Source: UMGS1994 sp944386155 (GTDB lineage: Bacteria > Bacillota > Clostridia > TANB77 > CAG-508). Taken from it: a stretch of 64,000 nt of DNA. Each line of letters begins with the position of its first letter. Position 1 is the first letter of the stretch. Shown here piece by piece: positions 43,222-51,423 of the stretch. The translations under genes were made by a program, and so were the position numbers. Location: NCBI GenBank assembly GCA_963931085.1, contig OZ006973.1, positions 248,001 to 312,000 on the forward strand, read 5' to 3'. The notes below the pieces were generated by a model that saw nothing but the letters and a program-made list of their open reading frames with translations, was not told where the DNA came from and did not search any database.

Positions 43222-44478
43222 ATGTATAATGAATTAGGAATTAGTGAAAAAATTGAAAATTTATCTAATGAGGTTGAAGAAGAGATAAAAGAAGAATTTA
43301 AAAAGATTGAGAATATAAGTACATATAATTCTTTAAAAGTTTTAAAAGCTTTTAAAGATAATAATATATCTGAAATGCACTTTAATTCTACAACAGGATA
43401 TGGGTATGGAGATATAGGAAGAGATACTATAGAAAAAGTATATTCTCAGATATTTAAAACAGAAGATGCTTTAGTTAGAAATCAATTTATATCAGGAACA
43501 CATGCCTTAACAGTTGCATTATTTGGAATGCTTAGACCAAACGATACTATGCTTTCAATAACAGGAATGCCTTATGATACTTTATGTACTGTTATTGGAA
43601 TAGAGGAAAATAAAAGTTCTTTAAAATCTTATGGAATAAATTTCGAGCAAATAGAACTAATAGATAATGATTTTGATAAAGATAAAATAATTAATAGAGT
43701 TTCAAAAAATGATATCAAATTAATTGAAATTCAAAGATCAAGAGGATATTCAACAAGAGATAGTTTAAGTATAGAAAAAATTGAAAATATTATAAAAGAA
43801 ATTAGAAAAGTAAATAAAGACGTAATTATAATGGTTGATAATTGCTATGGTGAGTTTGTAGACACAAAAGAGCCATCAGAAGTAGGAGCAGATATAATGG
43901 TAGGATCTTTAATCAAAAACTTAGGTGGCGGAATTGCAAGTAATGGCGCATATATTGCAGGAAGAGCTGATTTAATAGAACTTTGCGCAGAAAGATTAAC
44001 TTCACCGGGACAAGGTAAAGAAGTTGGACCATCTTTGGGAGCTAATAAAAGTTTTTTGCAAGGTCTATATTTAGCACCAAATGTTGTAGCAAGTGCTCTT
44101 AAAACAGCAGTATATACAGCAAGAATGATGGAAAGACTTGGATATAAACCTTTCCCCAAACATGATGAAAAAAGAAATGATATAGTTCAAACAATAGAAT
44201 TTGGAAATCCAAATGATTTAATAAAATATTGCCAAGGTATTCAGATGGGGTCTGCAGTAGACTCAAATTCTATACCAGAGCCATGGGATATGCCAGGATA
44301 TACAGATAAAGTAATTATGGCAGCAGGTGCTTTTACTATGGGTTCTTCGATAGAACTTTCTTGTGATGCTCCTATAAGAGAACCTTATATTGCATATCAA
44401 CAAGGAGGGCTTACATATGAATATGGTAAGTTGGGTGTTTTAATTGCAATTCAAAATATGATAGGTATGGAGAAATAA
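43222..44478 (+). CDS. Aluminium resistance/methionine gamma-lyase-family PLP enzyme
   Basis: 418 aa PLP-dependent enzyme of the family often called aluminium resistance protein (methionine gamma-lyase related). Typical segments: MHFNSTTGYGYGDIGRDTIEKVY, RNQFISGTHALTVALFGMLRP, a substrate loop RSRGYSTRDSLS, and the PLP lysine region MVGSLIKNLGGGIASNGAYIAG. Substrate not established; related enzymes cleave C-S bonds. Preceded by a TATAAT box at 43176-43181 and aaaggtgg. The MATE gene starts one base after its stop. Confidence 0.9.
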   Translation: MYNELGISEKIENLSNEVEEEIKEEFKKIENISTYNSLKVLKAFKDNNISEMHFNSTTGYGYGDIGRDTIEKVYSQIFKTEDALVRNQFISGTHALTVALFGMLRPNDTMLSITGMPYDTLCTVIGIEENKSSLKSYGINFEQIELIDNDFDKDKIINRVSKNDIKLIEIQRSRGYSTRDSLSIEKIENIIKEIRKVNKDVIIMVDNCYGEFVDTKEPSEVGADIMVGSLIKNLGGGIASNGAYIAGRADLIELCAERLTSPGQGKEVGPSLGANKSFLQGLYLAPNVVASALKTAVYTARMMERLGYKPFPKHDEKRNDIVQTIEFGNPNDLIKYCQGIQMGSAVDSNSIPEPWDMPGYTDKVIMAAGAFTMGSSIELSCDAPIREPYIAYQQGGLTYEYGKLGVLIAIQNMIGMEK

Positions 44479-44479
44479 A

Positions 44480-45817
44480 ATGGGGGAAGAAAAAATATCA
44501 AAACTTGCTTTTAAATTATCTATCCCTATGATTATTTCCATGCTATCAATGTCTTTATATAATATAGTAGATACAATATTCGTATCAGGAATAGGAGAAA
44601 ATGCACTTACCGCAGTTTCTCTTTCATTTCCGATTCAGGTGATTATTTCTGCTATAGGACTTGGAAGTGGTATAGGAGTAAATTCACTTCTTGCCAAAAT
44701 GCTTGGAAAAAAAGATATAAAAACTTCAAAAAATATTATTTTTACTGAAATTATATCAGGAATAATATGTTTTTTATTAGTAATTCTTTTTATTAATAAA
44801 TATGTTTTATTTAATTTTTTTAGCTTTTTTACAAGTAATAAAGAAATTATAAACCTTGGATATAATTATTTAAGTGTTATAGTTATTTTTTCATTTTCTA
44901 CTATATTTTCAAATATATTTAACAAAACATTAGAAGCATATGGAAAAGCAAGATTAAGCATGATTGCACAATTTGTTGGAATAATTACAAACATTATATT
45001 AGATCCAATATTAATATATGGAATTAATGGCTATTTTAATTTTGGAATTAGAGGAGCTGCTTTTGCTACAGTAATAGGTTCATTATTAGCCATGATATTT
45101 AGCTTAATTTGTATTATAAAACAAAAAGATATTTATAAGCCTAAAATTAAAGAATGCTTTATTGATTTAAAACTGTATTTAAACATATATAAAGTTGGTC
45201 TTCCAAGTATTATATTAGAATCAGTAGCACCAATTACAACAATTGTTTTAAACAATATATTAATTAGATTTTCAGAAGATGCAGTAACTTTATATGGATT
45301 ATATTATAAGACACAGAGTTTTATATTTATGATAGTTAGTGGATTAAATTATGGTATGATTCCAATAGTAGCATTTAATTATGGAGCAGATAAAAAAGAG
45401 AGAGTATTAGAAGCTATAAAGTTATTTTCTAAATTATCATTTATTGTAACTAGTATTGGAACTATAATATTTGCTCTTTTTGCAAGAAATATTTTAGGAG
45501 TGTTTAGTGTAAACGAAAATATACTTAAACTAGGAGAAATAGCATTTAAAATATTATGTATTGGATTTATATTTGCAGGACAATGTTTTATTATATCTTC
45601 AGTATTTCAAGCATTGGGAAATGGAAAAGAAAGTTTAATTATATTTATGACAAGAAAAGTAATAGTTCCATTTCTGTTTATATTTTTAACTATAGATGTA
45701 CTTGGATTAAATTCAATATGGATAAGCTTTACTTTAGCAGAAATTTTAGCGTTTATTATATCAGAGGTGATGTATAAAAATAAAAAGAAAAAAGTTTTAA
45801 ATATTAATATTTCTTAA
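44480..45817 (+). CDS. MATE-family efflux transporter
   Basis: 445 aa, twelve membrane segments in two halves. MATE features: SLYNIVDTIFVSGIGENALTAVSLSFPIQ at the start, GxGIGVNSLLAKMLGKKD, and in the second half GLNYGMIPIVAFNYGADKKERV. Na+ or H+ coupled multidrug or metabolite export is typical for the family; specificity unknown. Translationally coupled to the PLP enzyme gene upstream (ATG one base after its stop), so its substrate may relate to that enzyme. Confidence 0.93.
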   Translation: MGEEKISKLAFKLSIPMIISMLSMSLYNIVDTIFVSGIGENALTAVSLSFPIQVIISAIGLGSGIGVNSLLAKMLGKKDIKTSKNIIFTEIISGIICFLLVILFINKYVLFNFFSFFTSNKEIINLGYNYLSVIVIFSFSTIFSNIFNKTLEAYGKARLSMIAQFVGIITNIILDPILIYGINGYFNFGIRGAAFATVIGSLLAMIFSLICIIKQKDIYKPKIKECFIDLKLYLNIYKVGLPSIILESVAPITTIVLNNILIRFSEDAVTLYGLYYKTQSFIFMIVSGLNYGMIPIVAFNYGADKKERVLEAIKLFSKLSFIVTSIGTIIFALFARNILGVFSVNENILKLGEIAFKILCIGFIFAGQCFIISSVFQALGNGKESLIIFMTRKVIVPFLFIFLTIDVLGLNSIWISFTLAEILAFIISEVMYKNKKKKVLNINIS

Positions 45818-45871
45818 TTGTAAAATTAGTATAAGAATAATAAAAATTAATAATACAAAGGAGAAGTATAT

Positions 45872-46633
45872 ATGGAAGAAAAACCCATTCTAATACAAGG
45901 TGCAATAGATATAGAACTAGATTATTTAATTAATATAATTAAAGAAAGAGAAGAAGTTGAAATTGGAACATATAAATATTACAAAGGCTTAATAGATGGT
46001 TATCCAGTTGTGGTTTCTAAAACTAAAATAGGACAAACTAATGCTGGAGCTGCAACTTCAATAGCAATACTAAAATATTCGCCTTTACTAATTATAAATC
46101 AAGGAACAGCAGGTGGACATGGAAGGATAATCCATAAAGGAGATATAGTTATAGGAAAAGATTATATTAATTTAACAGCTTTTAGAATTAACAGAAGAGA
46201 AGAAGGAAGCGGATCAGATTTATCTGGATGGAAGATGAGAGCTTTTTATACAGATAAACAACATCATATTTATAATGTTGCAGATGAAAGATTATTAGAA
46301 ATTACAAGAGAACTAAAAGATGAATATAAAAATGGAACAATATATGAAGGCAGAATAGCATCAGGAGAAATATGGAATAGGGAATCAGATAGAATAATGT
46401 ATATATATAATACTTATAAAACTTTATGTGAAGAGATGGAAACAGGAGCCGTTTATACAATAGCAAAAAATTTTAATATTCCTGTTATTGGAATACGAGT
46501 TATAACAAATAATGAAGTACTAAAAGAAATATATGATAATGAATGTGCTAAAAAACTAGCTACAGATTGTCAAATGTTTGTAGAAAAAGTAGTTAAAAAA
46601 AGTATTAAAAATATTAATGAATTTAAGGTGTAG
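45872..46633 (+). CDS. Nucleoside phosphorylase-family protein (MTA/SAH nucleosidase-like)
   Basis: 253 aa of the PNP/MTA nucleosidase superfamily: ILIQGAIDIELDYLINII at the N-terminus, KTKIGQTNAGAATSIAI, ...IINQGTAGGH near residue 76, and CEEMETGAVYTIAKNFNIPVIGIRVITN, the MEME-like purine and ribose-binding segment with the catalytic Asp region replaced by VITNN. Most like 5'-MTA/SAH nucleosidases that hydrolyse MTA or SAH, but the replaced catalytic position makes activity uncertain. It ends two bases before the flavoprotein gene. Confidence 0.8.
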   Translation: MEEKPILIQGAIDIELDYLINIIKEREEVEIGTYKYYKGLIDGYPVVVSKTKIGQTNAGAATSIAILKYSPLLIINQGTAGGHGRIIHKGDIVIGKDYINLTAFRINRREEGSGSDLSGWKMRAFYTDKQHHIYNVADERLLEITRELKDEYKNGTIYEGRIASGEIWNRESDRIMYIYNTYKTLCEEMETGAVYTIAKNFNIPVIGIRVITNNEVLKEIYDNECAKKLATDCQMFVEKVVKKSIKNINEFKV

Positions 46634-46635
46634 AT

Positions 46636-47892
46636 ATGAAAGTTTTAATTATTGGTGGTGGACCAAGTGGAATGCTTGCAGCAATAAGTAGTTCTTATAA
46701 TAAAAATAATGAAGTTACTATTTTCGAAAAAATGAATATGCTTGGTAAAAAATTATTAATTACAGGAAAAGGCAGATGTAATATAACAAGTTCAATAGAT
46801 ATACATGAATTTATACAAAACATTACAGGTAATGGTAAATTTATGTATAGTGCTTTTGAAAATTTTTCAAATGAAGATATTATTGAGCTTTTAAATAAAA
46901 ATGGAGTCAAGACAAAAGTAGAAAGAGGAAATAGAGTTTTTCCATCATCTGACAAATCAATTGATGTAAGAGATGCATTAGAAAGAGAATTAAAAAATAG
47001 AAAAGTAAAAGTAAGATTAAACTCTAAAGTAAAACAAATTATTGTAGATGATAATAATATTGCTATAGGGATCATGCTAGAAAGTGGAGAAAAAATATAT
47101 GGAGATAAAGTAATATTATGTACAGGTGGAAAGAGCTATCCTCTTACAGGATCTACTGGTGATGGATATATTATGGCAAAAGAACTTGGACATACTATAA
47201 CTAGTTTAAAAGGTTCACTAATCCCACTAACATCAAAAGATACATTTGTAAAAGAATTACAAGGCTTAAGTTTAAGAAATGTAAAAATAGTTTTGAAGGA
47301 TATAGAAAGAAATAAAAATATTTATGAAGATTTTGGAGAAATGTTATTTACTCATTTTGGAGTAAGTGGTCCTACTATATTAAGTAGTTCAGCTCATTTA
47401 TTAAGATATAAAAATTCAGAAGAATTATTAAAAAATAATAAGATAAAATTGATTATTGATTTAAAACCAGCATTATCTAATGAACAATTAGATATTAGAA
47501 TAAGAAGAGATTTTGAAGAAAATAAAAATAAACAATTTAAGAATTCATTAGATAAATTACTTCCTAAAAAAATGATAGATGTAATAATAAAAAGATCTAT
47601 GATAGATGAAAATAAAAAAGTTAATGAAATAACAAAAGAAGAGAGAAGAAATTTAGTAGAGTTATTAAAGAACTTTGATGTTATAATTAATGGATTTAGA
47701 CCTATAGAAGAAGCTATTATTACAGCTGGTGGAATAAATGTTAAAGAAATTAATCCAAAGACAATGGAATCAAAATTAATTAAAAACTTATATTTTGCAG
47801 GGGAAATAATTGATGTAGATGCTTATACAGGAGGATTTAATCTTCAAATAGCATATTCTACAGGGTATGTAGCAGGAAAAAATAATGAGTAA
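46636..47892 (+). CDS. HI0933/YhiN-type flavoprotein
   Basis: 418 aa NAD(P)/FAD-dependent oxidoreductase of the HI0933 family: Rossmann motif VLIIGGGPSGMLAAISSS, the family hallmark MLGKKLLITGKGRCNITSS, RGNRVFPSSDKS, GGKSYPLTGSTGDGY, LFTHFGVSGPTILSSSA and the C-terminal AGEIIDVDAYTGGFNLQIAYSTGYVAGK. The function of YhiN-type enzymes is not settled. Start ATG 46636 overlaps the gap after the nucleosidase. Confidence 0.93.
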   Translation: MKVLIIGGGPSGMLAAISSSYNKNNEVTIFEKMNMLGKKLLITGKGRCNITSSIDIHEFIQNITGNGKFMYSAFENFSNEDIIELLNKNGVKTKVERGNRVFPSSDKSIDVRDALERELKNRKVKVRLNSKVKQIIVDDNNIAIGIMLESGEKIYGDKVILCTGGKSYPLTGSTGDGYIMAKELGHTITSLKGSLIPLTSKDTFVKELQGLSLRNVKIVLKDIERNKNIYEDFGEMLFTHFGVSGPTILSSSAHLLRYKNSEELLKNNKIKLIIDLKPALSNEQLDIRIRRDFEENKNKQFKNSLDKLLPKKMIDVIIKRSMIDENKKVNEITKEERRNLVELLKNFDVIINGFRPIEEAIITAGGINVKEINPKTMESKLIKNLYFAGEIIDVDAYTGGFNLQIAYSTGYVAGKNNE

Positions 47893-47906
47893 TTAAAGGA
47901 GAAATC

Positions 47907-48521
47907 ATGTTTAATACTATAAAAGAAACATCTAGTGCAGAGATTGTAGAGAAAAAATCTAAGTTTATAGCAAATATTTTTTATGTCGAATCAATAGAAG
48001 ATGTGGAAAATAAATTAAAAGAAATAAGAAAAAAATATTATGATGCAAAACATAATTGTTTTGCATTTAGATTAGATAAAGATAATATTTCAAGATTTAG
48101 CGATGATGGAGAACCATCAGGAACAGCAGGATCTCCAATGCTAAATATCTTAGAAGGGAGAAATTTAAGTAATGTATTAGTTATTGTAACTAGATATTTT
48201 GGTGGAATACTTCTTGGAACAGGAGGTTTAGTTAGAGCATATTCAGATGCAACTATAAAAGCAATAGAAAATGCAAATATAGTATCTAAAGTTTTTGGTA
48301 ATGTGGTTAATATTGAAGTGGAATATAAAGATTTAGATAATTTTAAATATTATTTAAAAAATGAAAATATTAACATAGAAGATATTAGTTATGTAGAAAA
48401 GATAATAATAAAAATAGAACTAACAGATGAAGAATTAAAAAAGATTAATCAGTTAAAAAATGAAAGAAAATTAAATATTAATAAAATCGATATAATAACA
48501 AAAAAATATATATTAAAATAA
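47907..48521 (+). CDS. yigZ: YigZ/IMPACT-family protein
   Basis: 204 aa. N-terminal UPF0029 domain with EKKSKFIANIF, DAKHNCFAFRLD, FSDDGEPSGTAGSPML and VTRYFGGILLGTGGLVRAY, then the YigZ C-terminal domain. Related to eukaryotic IMPACT; bacterial members may aid translation under stress but the role is unclear. Starts 14 bases after the flavoprotein gene, so likely the end of an operon. Confidence 0.93.
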   Translation: MFNTIKETSSAEIVEKKSKFIANIFYVESIEDVENKLKEIRKKYYDAKHNCFAFRLDKDNISRFSDDGEPSGTAGSPMLNILEGRNLSNVLVIVTRYFGGILLGTGGLVRAYSDATIKAIENANIVSKVFGNVVNIEVEYKDLDNFKYYLKNENINIEDISYVEKIIIKIELTDEELKKINQLKNERKLNINKIDIITKKYILK

Positions 48522-48578
48522 ATTTAAAAACATTTATATATAAATGAAAATTAATAAAAAAGTAAAAAAATAGAAAAA

Positions 48579-48588
48579 ACTCGCGAGT
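48579..48588. promoter_or_regulatory. GC-rich palindrome upstream of the spo0A promoter
   Basis: ACTCGCGAGT is a perfect ten-base palindrome five bases before the -35 of spo0A. In this composition it is unexpected and could be an operator. Confidence 0.35.
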
Positions 48589-48593
48589 GACTA

Positions 48594-48622
48594 TTGAAAT
48601 ACATTATCTATGCCTTTATAAT
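48594..48622 (+). promoter_or_regulatory. spo0A promoter
   Basis: TTGAAA (48594-48599), 17-base spacer, TATAAT (48617-48622), 46 bases before the spo0A ATG. Confidence 0.7.
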
Positions 48623-48668
48623 AGAAATTGTCATAAATTTACAATTTTAAAATTTGAAAGGAGAGGTA

Positions 48669-49484
48669 ATGAAAGAGAAAATTACAGTATTAATTGCAGA
48701 TGACAATATGGAGTTTGCAACAACATTAAAAAGCTATTTTGATAAGAACGAGGATATGGAGGTAGTAGCAGTCACAAAAGATGGAATAGAAGCGGTTGAA
48801 AAGATTAAAGAATTAAAACCAGACGTTGTTTTACTTGATGTTATTATGCCACATTTAGATGGTATAGGAGTTTTAGAAAGGCTAAATAGTAGTAATTTAG
48901 AAAAATATCCATTTTGTGTTATGATTTCAGCAGTTGGACAAGATAAAGTAACAAGAGAAGCTTTAAAATTGGGAGCGCAATATTATGTAATGAAACCTTT
49001 CGATATTGAAGTATTAATTAAAAGAATAGAAGAACTAAAAGATTATAAAATTGAGCCCGTAAAAAATAATTTTATAGTAAAGGAGTCTAAATCTAGTTAC
49101 ATAGAATTAAATTCAAGTGAAAAGTCAAAAGAGAATTTGGAAGCATTAGTTACAAATATTATTCATGAAGTTGGAGTTCCTGCACATATAAAAGGATACC
49201 AATATTTAAGAGAAGCAATAATGATGACAGTTGAAGATATTGATGTAATTAATCAAATAACAAAACAACTATATCCAGATATTGCTCGTAAATTTAAAAC
49301 AACATCTAGTAGAGTTGAAAGAGCTATTCGTCATGCGATAGAAATTGCATGGGGAAGAGGACAGCTTGAAACTGTACAAAATATTTTTGGATATACAGTA
49401 AATCTTTCTAAAGGCAAACCAACAAATTCAGAATTTATAGCAATGATAGCAGATAAATTAAGATTAGAATTAAAATCTGCATAA
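48669..49484 (+). CDS. spo0A: Stage 0 sporulation response regulator Spo0A
   Basis: Master regulator of sporulation: receiver domain with acidic pair D11/D12, phospho-acceptor Asp57 in DVVLLDVIMP and the switch Lys in YYVMKPFD, then the Spo0A_C DNA-binding domain with VTNIIHEVGVPAHIKGYQYLREAI and SSRVERAIRHAIEIAWGRG. Start is ATG 48669 behind aaaggagagg; an in-frame TTG at 48654 would bury this site. 271 aa, complete. The usual upstream spoIVB is missing. Presence of an intact gene is the best argument for spore formation in this organism. Confidence 0.97.
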   Translation: MKEKITVLIADDNMEFATTLKSYFDKNEDMEVVAVTKDGIEAVEKIKELKPDVVLLDVIMPHLDGIGVLERLNSSNLEKYPFCVMISAVGQDKVTREALKLGAQYYVMKPFDIEVLIKRIEELKDYKIEPVKNNFIVKESKSSYIELNSSEKSKENLEALVTNIIHEVGVPAHIKGYQYLREAIMMTVEDIDVINQITKQLYPDIARKFKTTSSRVERAIRHAIEIAWGRGQLETVQNIFGYTVNLSKGKPTNSEFIAMIADKLRLELKSA

Positions 49485-49490
49485 AGAGAA

Positions 49491-49531
49491 AATAAGATTC
49501 ATGATTAAAGATTAATCATTGAATCTTATTA
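49491..49531. terminator. Bidirectional terminator between spo0A and the BclA-C-like gene
   Basis: AATAAGATTCATGATTA pairs with TAATCATTGAATCTTATT around a short loop, between converging genes. Confidence 0.75.
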
Positions 49532-49535
49532 TATT

Positions 49536-50077
49536 TTAATCAATTTTTTCAATATCAATTCTTGCTCTTTGGTAAGAGATATCTTCAATAGAAGTTCCGA
49601 ATAATTTTAAATTATCACCAGCATTTAATCTAAGAATTACAGTACTAGTTAAAGTTTGTCTATTGTTTACGACATCTTCTAATACAGGACCTTCATTAAA
49701 TGTTGATTCAACAGGATTATTATTAACAAGCAATACACAATTAAAATTAAAAGAACCAGAACCAGATTTTGATCCATATAACTGATAAGAAATTTGATAT
49801 ACTCCATTTTCATTTATATTAATAACATCACTACCTGGCATATGAGATAAAGCAGTTCCTAATACTAGTTCATTTTCACTAAAAACAATACTAGTATTAC
49901 CGTAAAGTAGGATTATCACCAGATTTACTTATAGCAGTTAGAATGCTTTTATCTGAATTATTATTTCCGATTATTGGACATTAAAAATATTATAAAAATT
50001 AAAAATAATGCAATTATTATAATTATAGAAGATATAAAATAGCATTTATTATTTTTTAAAAAATTAATACAATTCAT
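49536..50077 (-). pseudogene. BclA-C/TNF-like surface protein, broken by two frameshifts
   Basis: Read as one gene it has a Shine-Dalgarno ggaggg, start ATG 50077, an N-terminal membrane segment (FISSIIIIIALFLIFIIF) and a C-terminal BclA/C1q-TNF-like domain (GSDVININENGVYQISYQLYGSKSG ... SILRLNAGDNLKLFGTS), as in exosporium or surface trimers. The frame is broken twice: after ...IFLM the coding continues one base later (CPIIGNNNSDKS...NPTL), then again one base later at TTTACGGT into the frame of the C-terminal domain. Each break equals one extra base in a homopolymer (near 49982 and 49905). A GTG at 49919 could start only the C-terminal part. Confidence 0.65.
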
Positions 50078-50169
50078 TTTAATCCCTCCATATAAATATT
50101 ATATGGAAAGAATAGAAAAAATGTAATTAGTAAAGATTTAATATATGTTATTATACTTTTTAATAAATA

Positions 50170-50219
50170 CAATGCAAAAGCCACCAGCGTTGCAGTTGCA
50201 TTGCAGGTGGCTTTTGCAT
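50170..50219 (-). terminator. Terminator of the 50219 gene
   Basis: Perfect 15-base inverted repeat AATGCAAAAGCCACC / GGTGGCTTTTGCATT. On the minus strand the first arm begins with the last two bases of the gene's TAA stop, so the hairpin abuts translation end. Confidence 0.8.
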
Positions 50220-50428
50220 TAGGCTTCCTTAATCCACTTTACCTCCCCATTGGAAATTGCGACAAGAACTGTGTCGCCGATAAGGGCGGTCTCCAAGAAG
50301 TGGTAGACCCCAAAGTTTAGCTTGTTTACCTTGAAAAAGCCACTGTTTTCGAATGTAACAGCATGCTCCCAGCTTCCAAGCTTTAATGAGCTAATCCGAT
50401 CTTTGGTTCCAGTGTAGGTGTAAGCCAT
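50219..50428 (-). CDS. Small unknown protein in an insulated, GC-richer unit
   Basis: 69 aa, not recognised. Sequence is mixed, with beta-like segments (HAVTFENSGFFKVNKLNFGVYHF, TVLVAISNGEVKW). Base composition differs sharply from neighbours: 27 of 60 bases in 50281-50340 are G or C. It has a promoter (TTGAAA-17-TATAAT), a hairpin at the predicted 5' end of its mRNA, aggaggt before ATG 50428 and a hairpin terminator overlapping its stop, making a self-contained transcription unit. Probably acquired. Confidence 0.7.
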   Translation of the reverse strand: MAYTYTGTKDRISSLKLGSWEHAVTFENSGFFKVNKLNFGVYHFLETALIGDTVLVAISNGEVKWIKEA

Positions 50429-50450
50429 TTTTGTACCTCCTAAAGTTATT

Positions 50451-50468
50451 GGTTGCGACTTTGCAACC
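50451..50468 (-). promoter_or_regulatory. 5'-UTR hairpin of the 50428 gene
   Basis: GGTTGC / GCAACC inverted repeat around GACTTT, starting at about the expected +1 of the transcript. It could protect the 5' end or bind a regulator. Confidence 0.45.
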
Positions 50469-50475
50469 TATTTAA

Positions 50476-50504
50476 ATTATACCACAAATCCGTTTAAATT
50501 TCAA
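50476..50504 (-). promoter_or_regulatory. Promoter of the 50428 gene
   Basis: Minus strand TTGAAA (50504-50499), 17-base spacer, TATAAT (50481-50476) with TGG before it. Confidence 0.7.
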
Positions 50505-50691
50505 AAAAACATAGATAACTATAAACTAGTACTAAATCATATTTTAAATCGTTAAAAACGATTTTGAAAAGAATTAACGATATATTTTCTTATAGTAAGA
50601 TAAAAAGGTTTTATTCATAAAATCATATGAATCTGTCTAAAGAAGTATAAAGTGAAATTTTTAAAATTTTACTTTGCTCTATAAAGTGTGA
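50505..50691. other. AT-rich divergent intergenic region
   Basis: Non-coding spacer between the 50428 and 50733 genes. It includes an imperfect repeat of AAATCGTTAAAAACGATTTT type (about 50545-50575), which forms a small palindrome, otherwise nothing recognised. Confidence 0.5.
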
Positions 50692-50718
50692 TATAATTAA
50701 AAACAGTCTTATTGTTTT
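50692..50718 (+). promoter_or_regulatory. -10 box and 5' hairpin of the 50733 gene
   Basis: TGTGATATAAT places a -10 at 50692-50697; a weak -35 lies near 50669. AAAACA / TGTTTT (50700-50718) forms a hairpin at the start of the transcript, then aaggagg. Confidence 0.5.
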
Positions 50719-50732
50719 AAGGAGGAATTTAG

Positions 50733-51242
50733 ATGAGACTCGGATTATCACAAGTTTCACGGAAACTGAAGAAAAAGTTAAGTGCCATTGAAGGCAATGA
50801 AAACGGAGGAAAAGACGTTACATACTTCCTAGATGAGGAAGGAAACATCGTTGCTAAAGAGGTAGCAGGACAGATTGTTCAAGTTTTTGTAGAGACGGAA
50901 GAAGGTAAGACAAAACTCCTTGTTCTGGTCAAAGGACTGAAGAGAAAGGTAGACCAGAATTTAAGCATCATTTCAGCAGCATTAGTATTCGGCTATGAGC
51001 CTGGGGCGTTTATAAGATTTGTAAAAAGCAGAAGCTTCTGCTATGAGAAAGATGTAAATCTCGAGGATACAGGTGTTAGAACAATTGCAAAAATCAAAGA
51101 GAATGGAAATTCACTTCTAGTTACATCTGATTTCCTTGGGGTTACAGAAACTCTTGATGAGGTAGATTATCTCGAAAATACGCACCCATATTTCATAATA
51201 TCCGAAAAGACTAAAACGCTGGATCAAAAAAAGAAGGAGTGA
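50733..51242 (+). CDS. Unknown protein in an insulated, GC-richer unit
   Basis: 169 aa, soluble, not recognised. A basic N-terminus (SRKLKKKL) is followed by DVTYFLDEEGNIVAKEV and a mixed alpha/beta body ending in a Lys-rich tail. 24 of 60 bases in 50941-51000 are G or C, and codons such as CTT, CTC, GTC and CGG occur, unlike host genes. Strong aaggagg before ATG 50733 and a GC-rich terminator right after the stop. Divergent from the 50428 gene. Together they look like a transferred pair. Confidence 0.7.
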   Translation: MRLGLSQVSRKLKKKLSAIEGNENGGKDVTYFLDEEGNIVAKEVAGQIVQVFVETEEGKTKLLVLVKGLKRKVDQNLSIISAALVFGYEPGAFIRFVKSRSFCYEKDVNLEDTGVRTIAKIKENGNSLLVTSDFLGVTETLDEVDYLENTHPYFIISEKTKTLDQKKKE

Positions 51243-51247
51243 TGCTG

Positions 51248-51290
51248 TGGCGCCACGCAGGGTTCTGCAAGGCGCCATTCTCCATTTTTA
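51248..51290 (+). terminator. Terminator of the 50733 gene
   Basis: TGGCGCC / GGCGCCA outer stem with inner GCAG / CTGC, then TTCTCCATTTTT. It starts six bases after the TGA. Confidence 0.8.
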
Positions 51291-51362
51291 AAGTTTTTAT
51301 TATTTTTGTTTATTTTTATGTATTTATATATTTTTTATACGACCTTTTTAAGTAATATATGA

Positions 51363-51391
51363 TTGAAAATAAACATAAGATATGATATAAT
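51363..51391 (+). promoter_or_regulatory. mfd promoter
   Basis: TTGAAA (51363-51368), 17-base spacer, TATAAT (51386-51391), 33 bases before the mfd ATG. Confidence 0.7.
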
Positions 51392-51423
51392 ATTTAACTA
51401 GTGAAAAAATTAAGGAGAAGAAA

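Noticed and set aside
50165..51290. Direct-repeat attachment sites around the cassette pair
   Set aside because: I looked for flanking repeats and integrase-like genes and found none that stand out.
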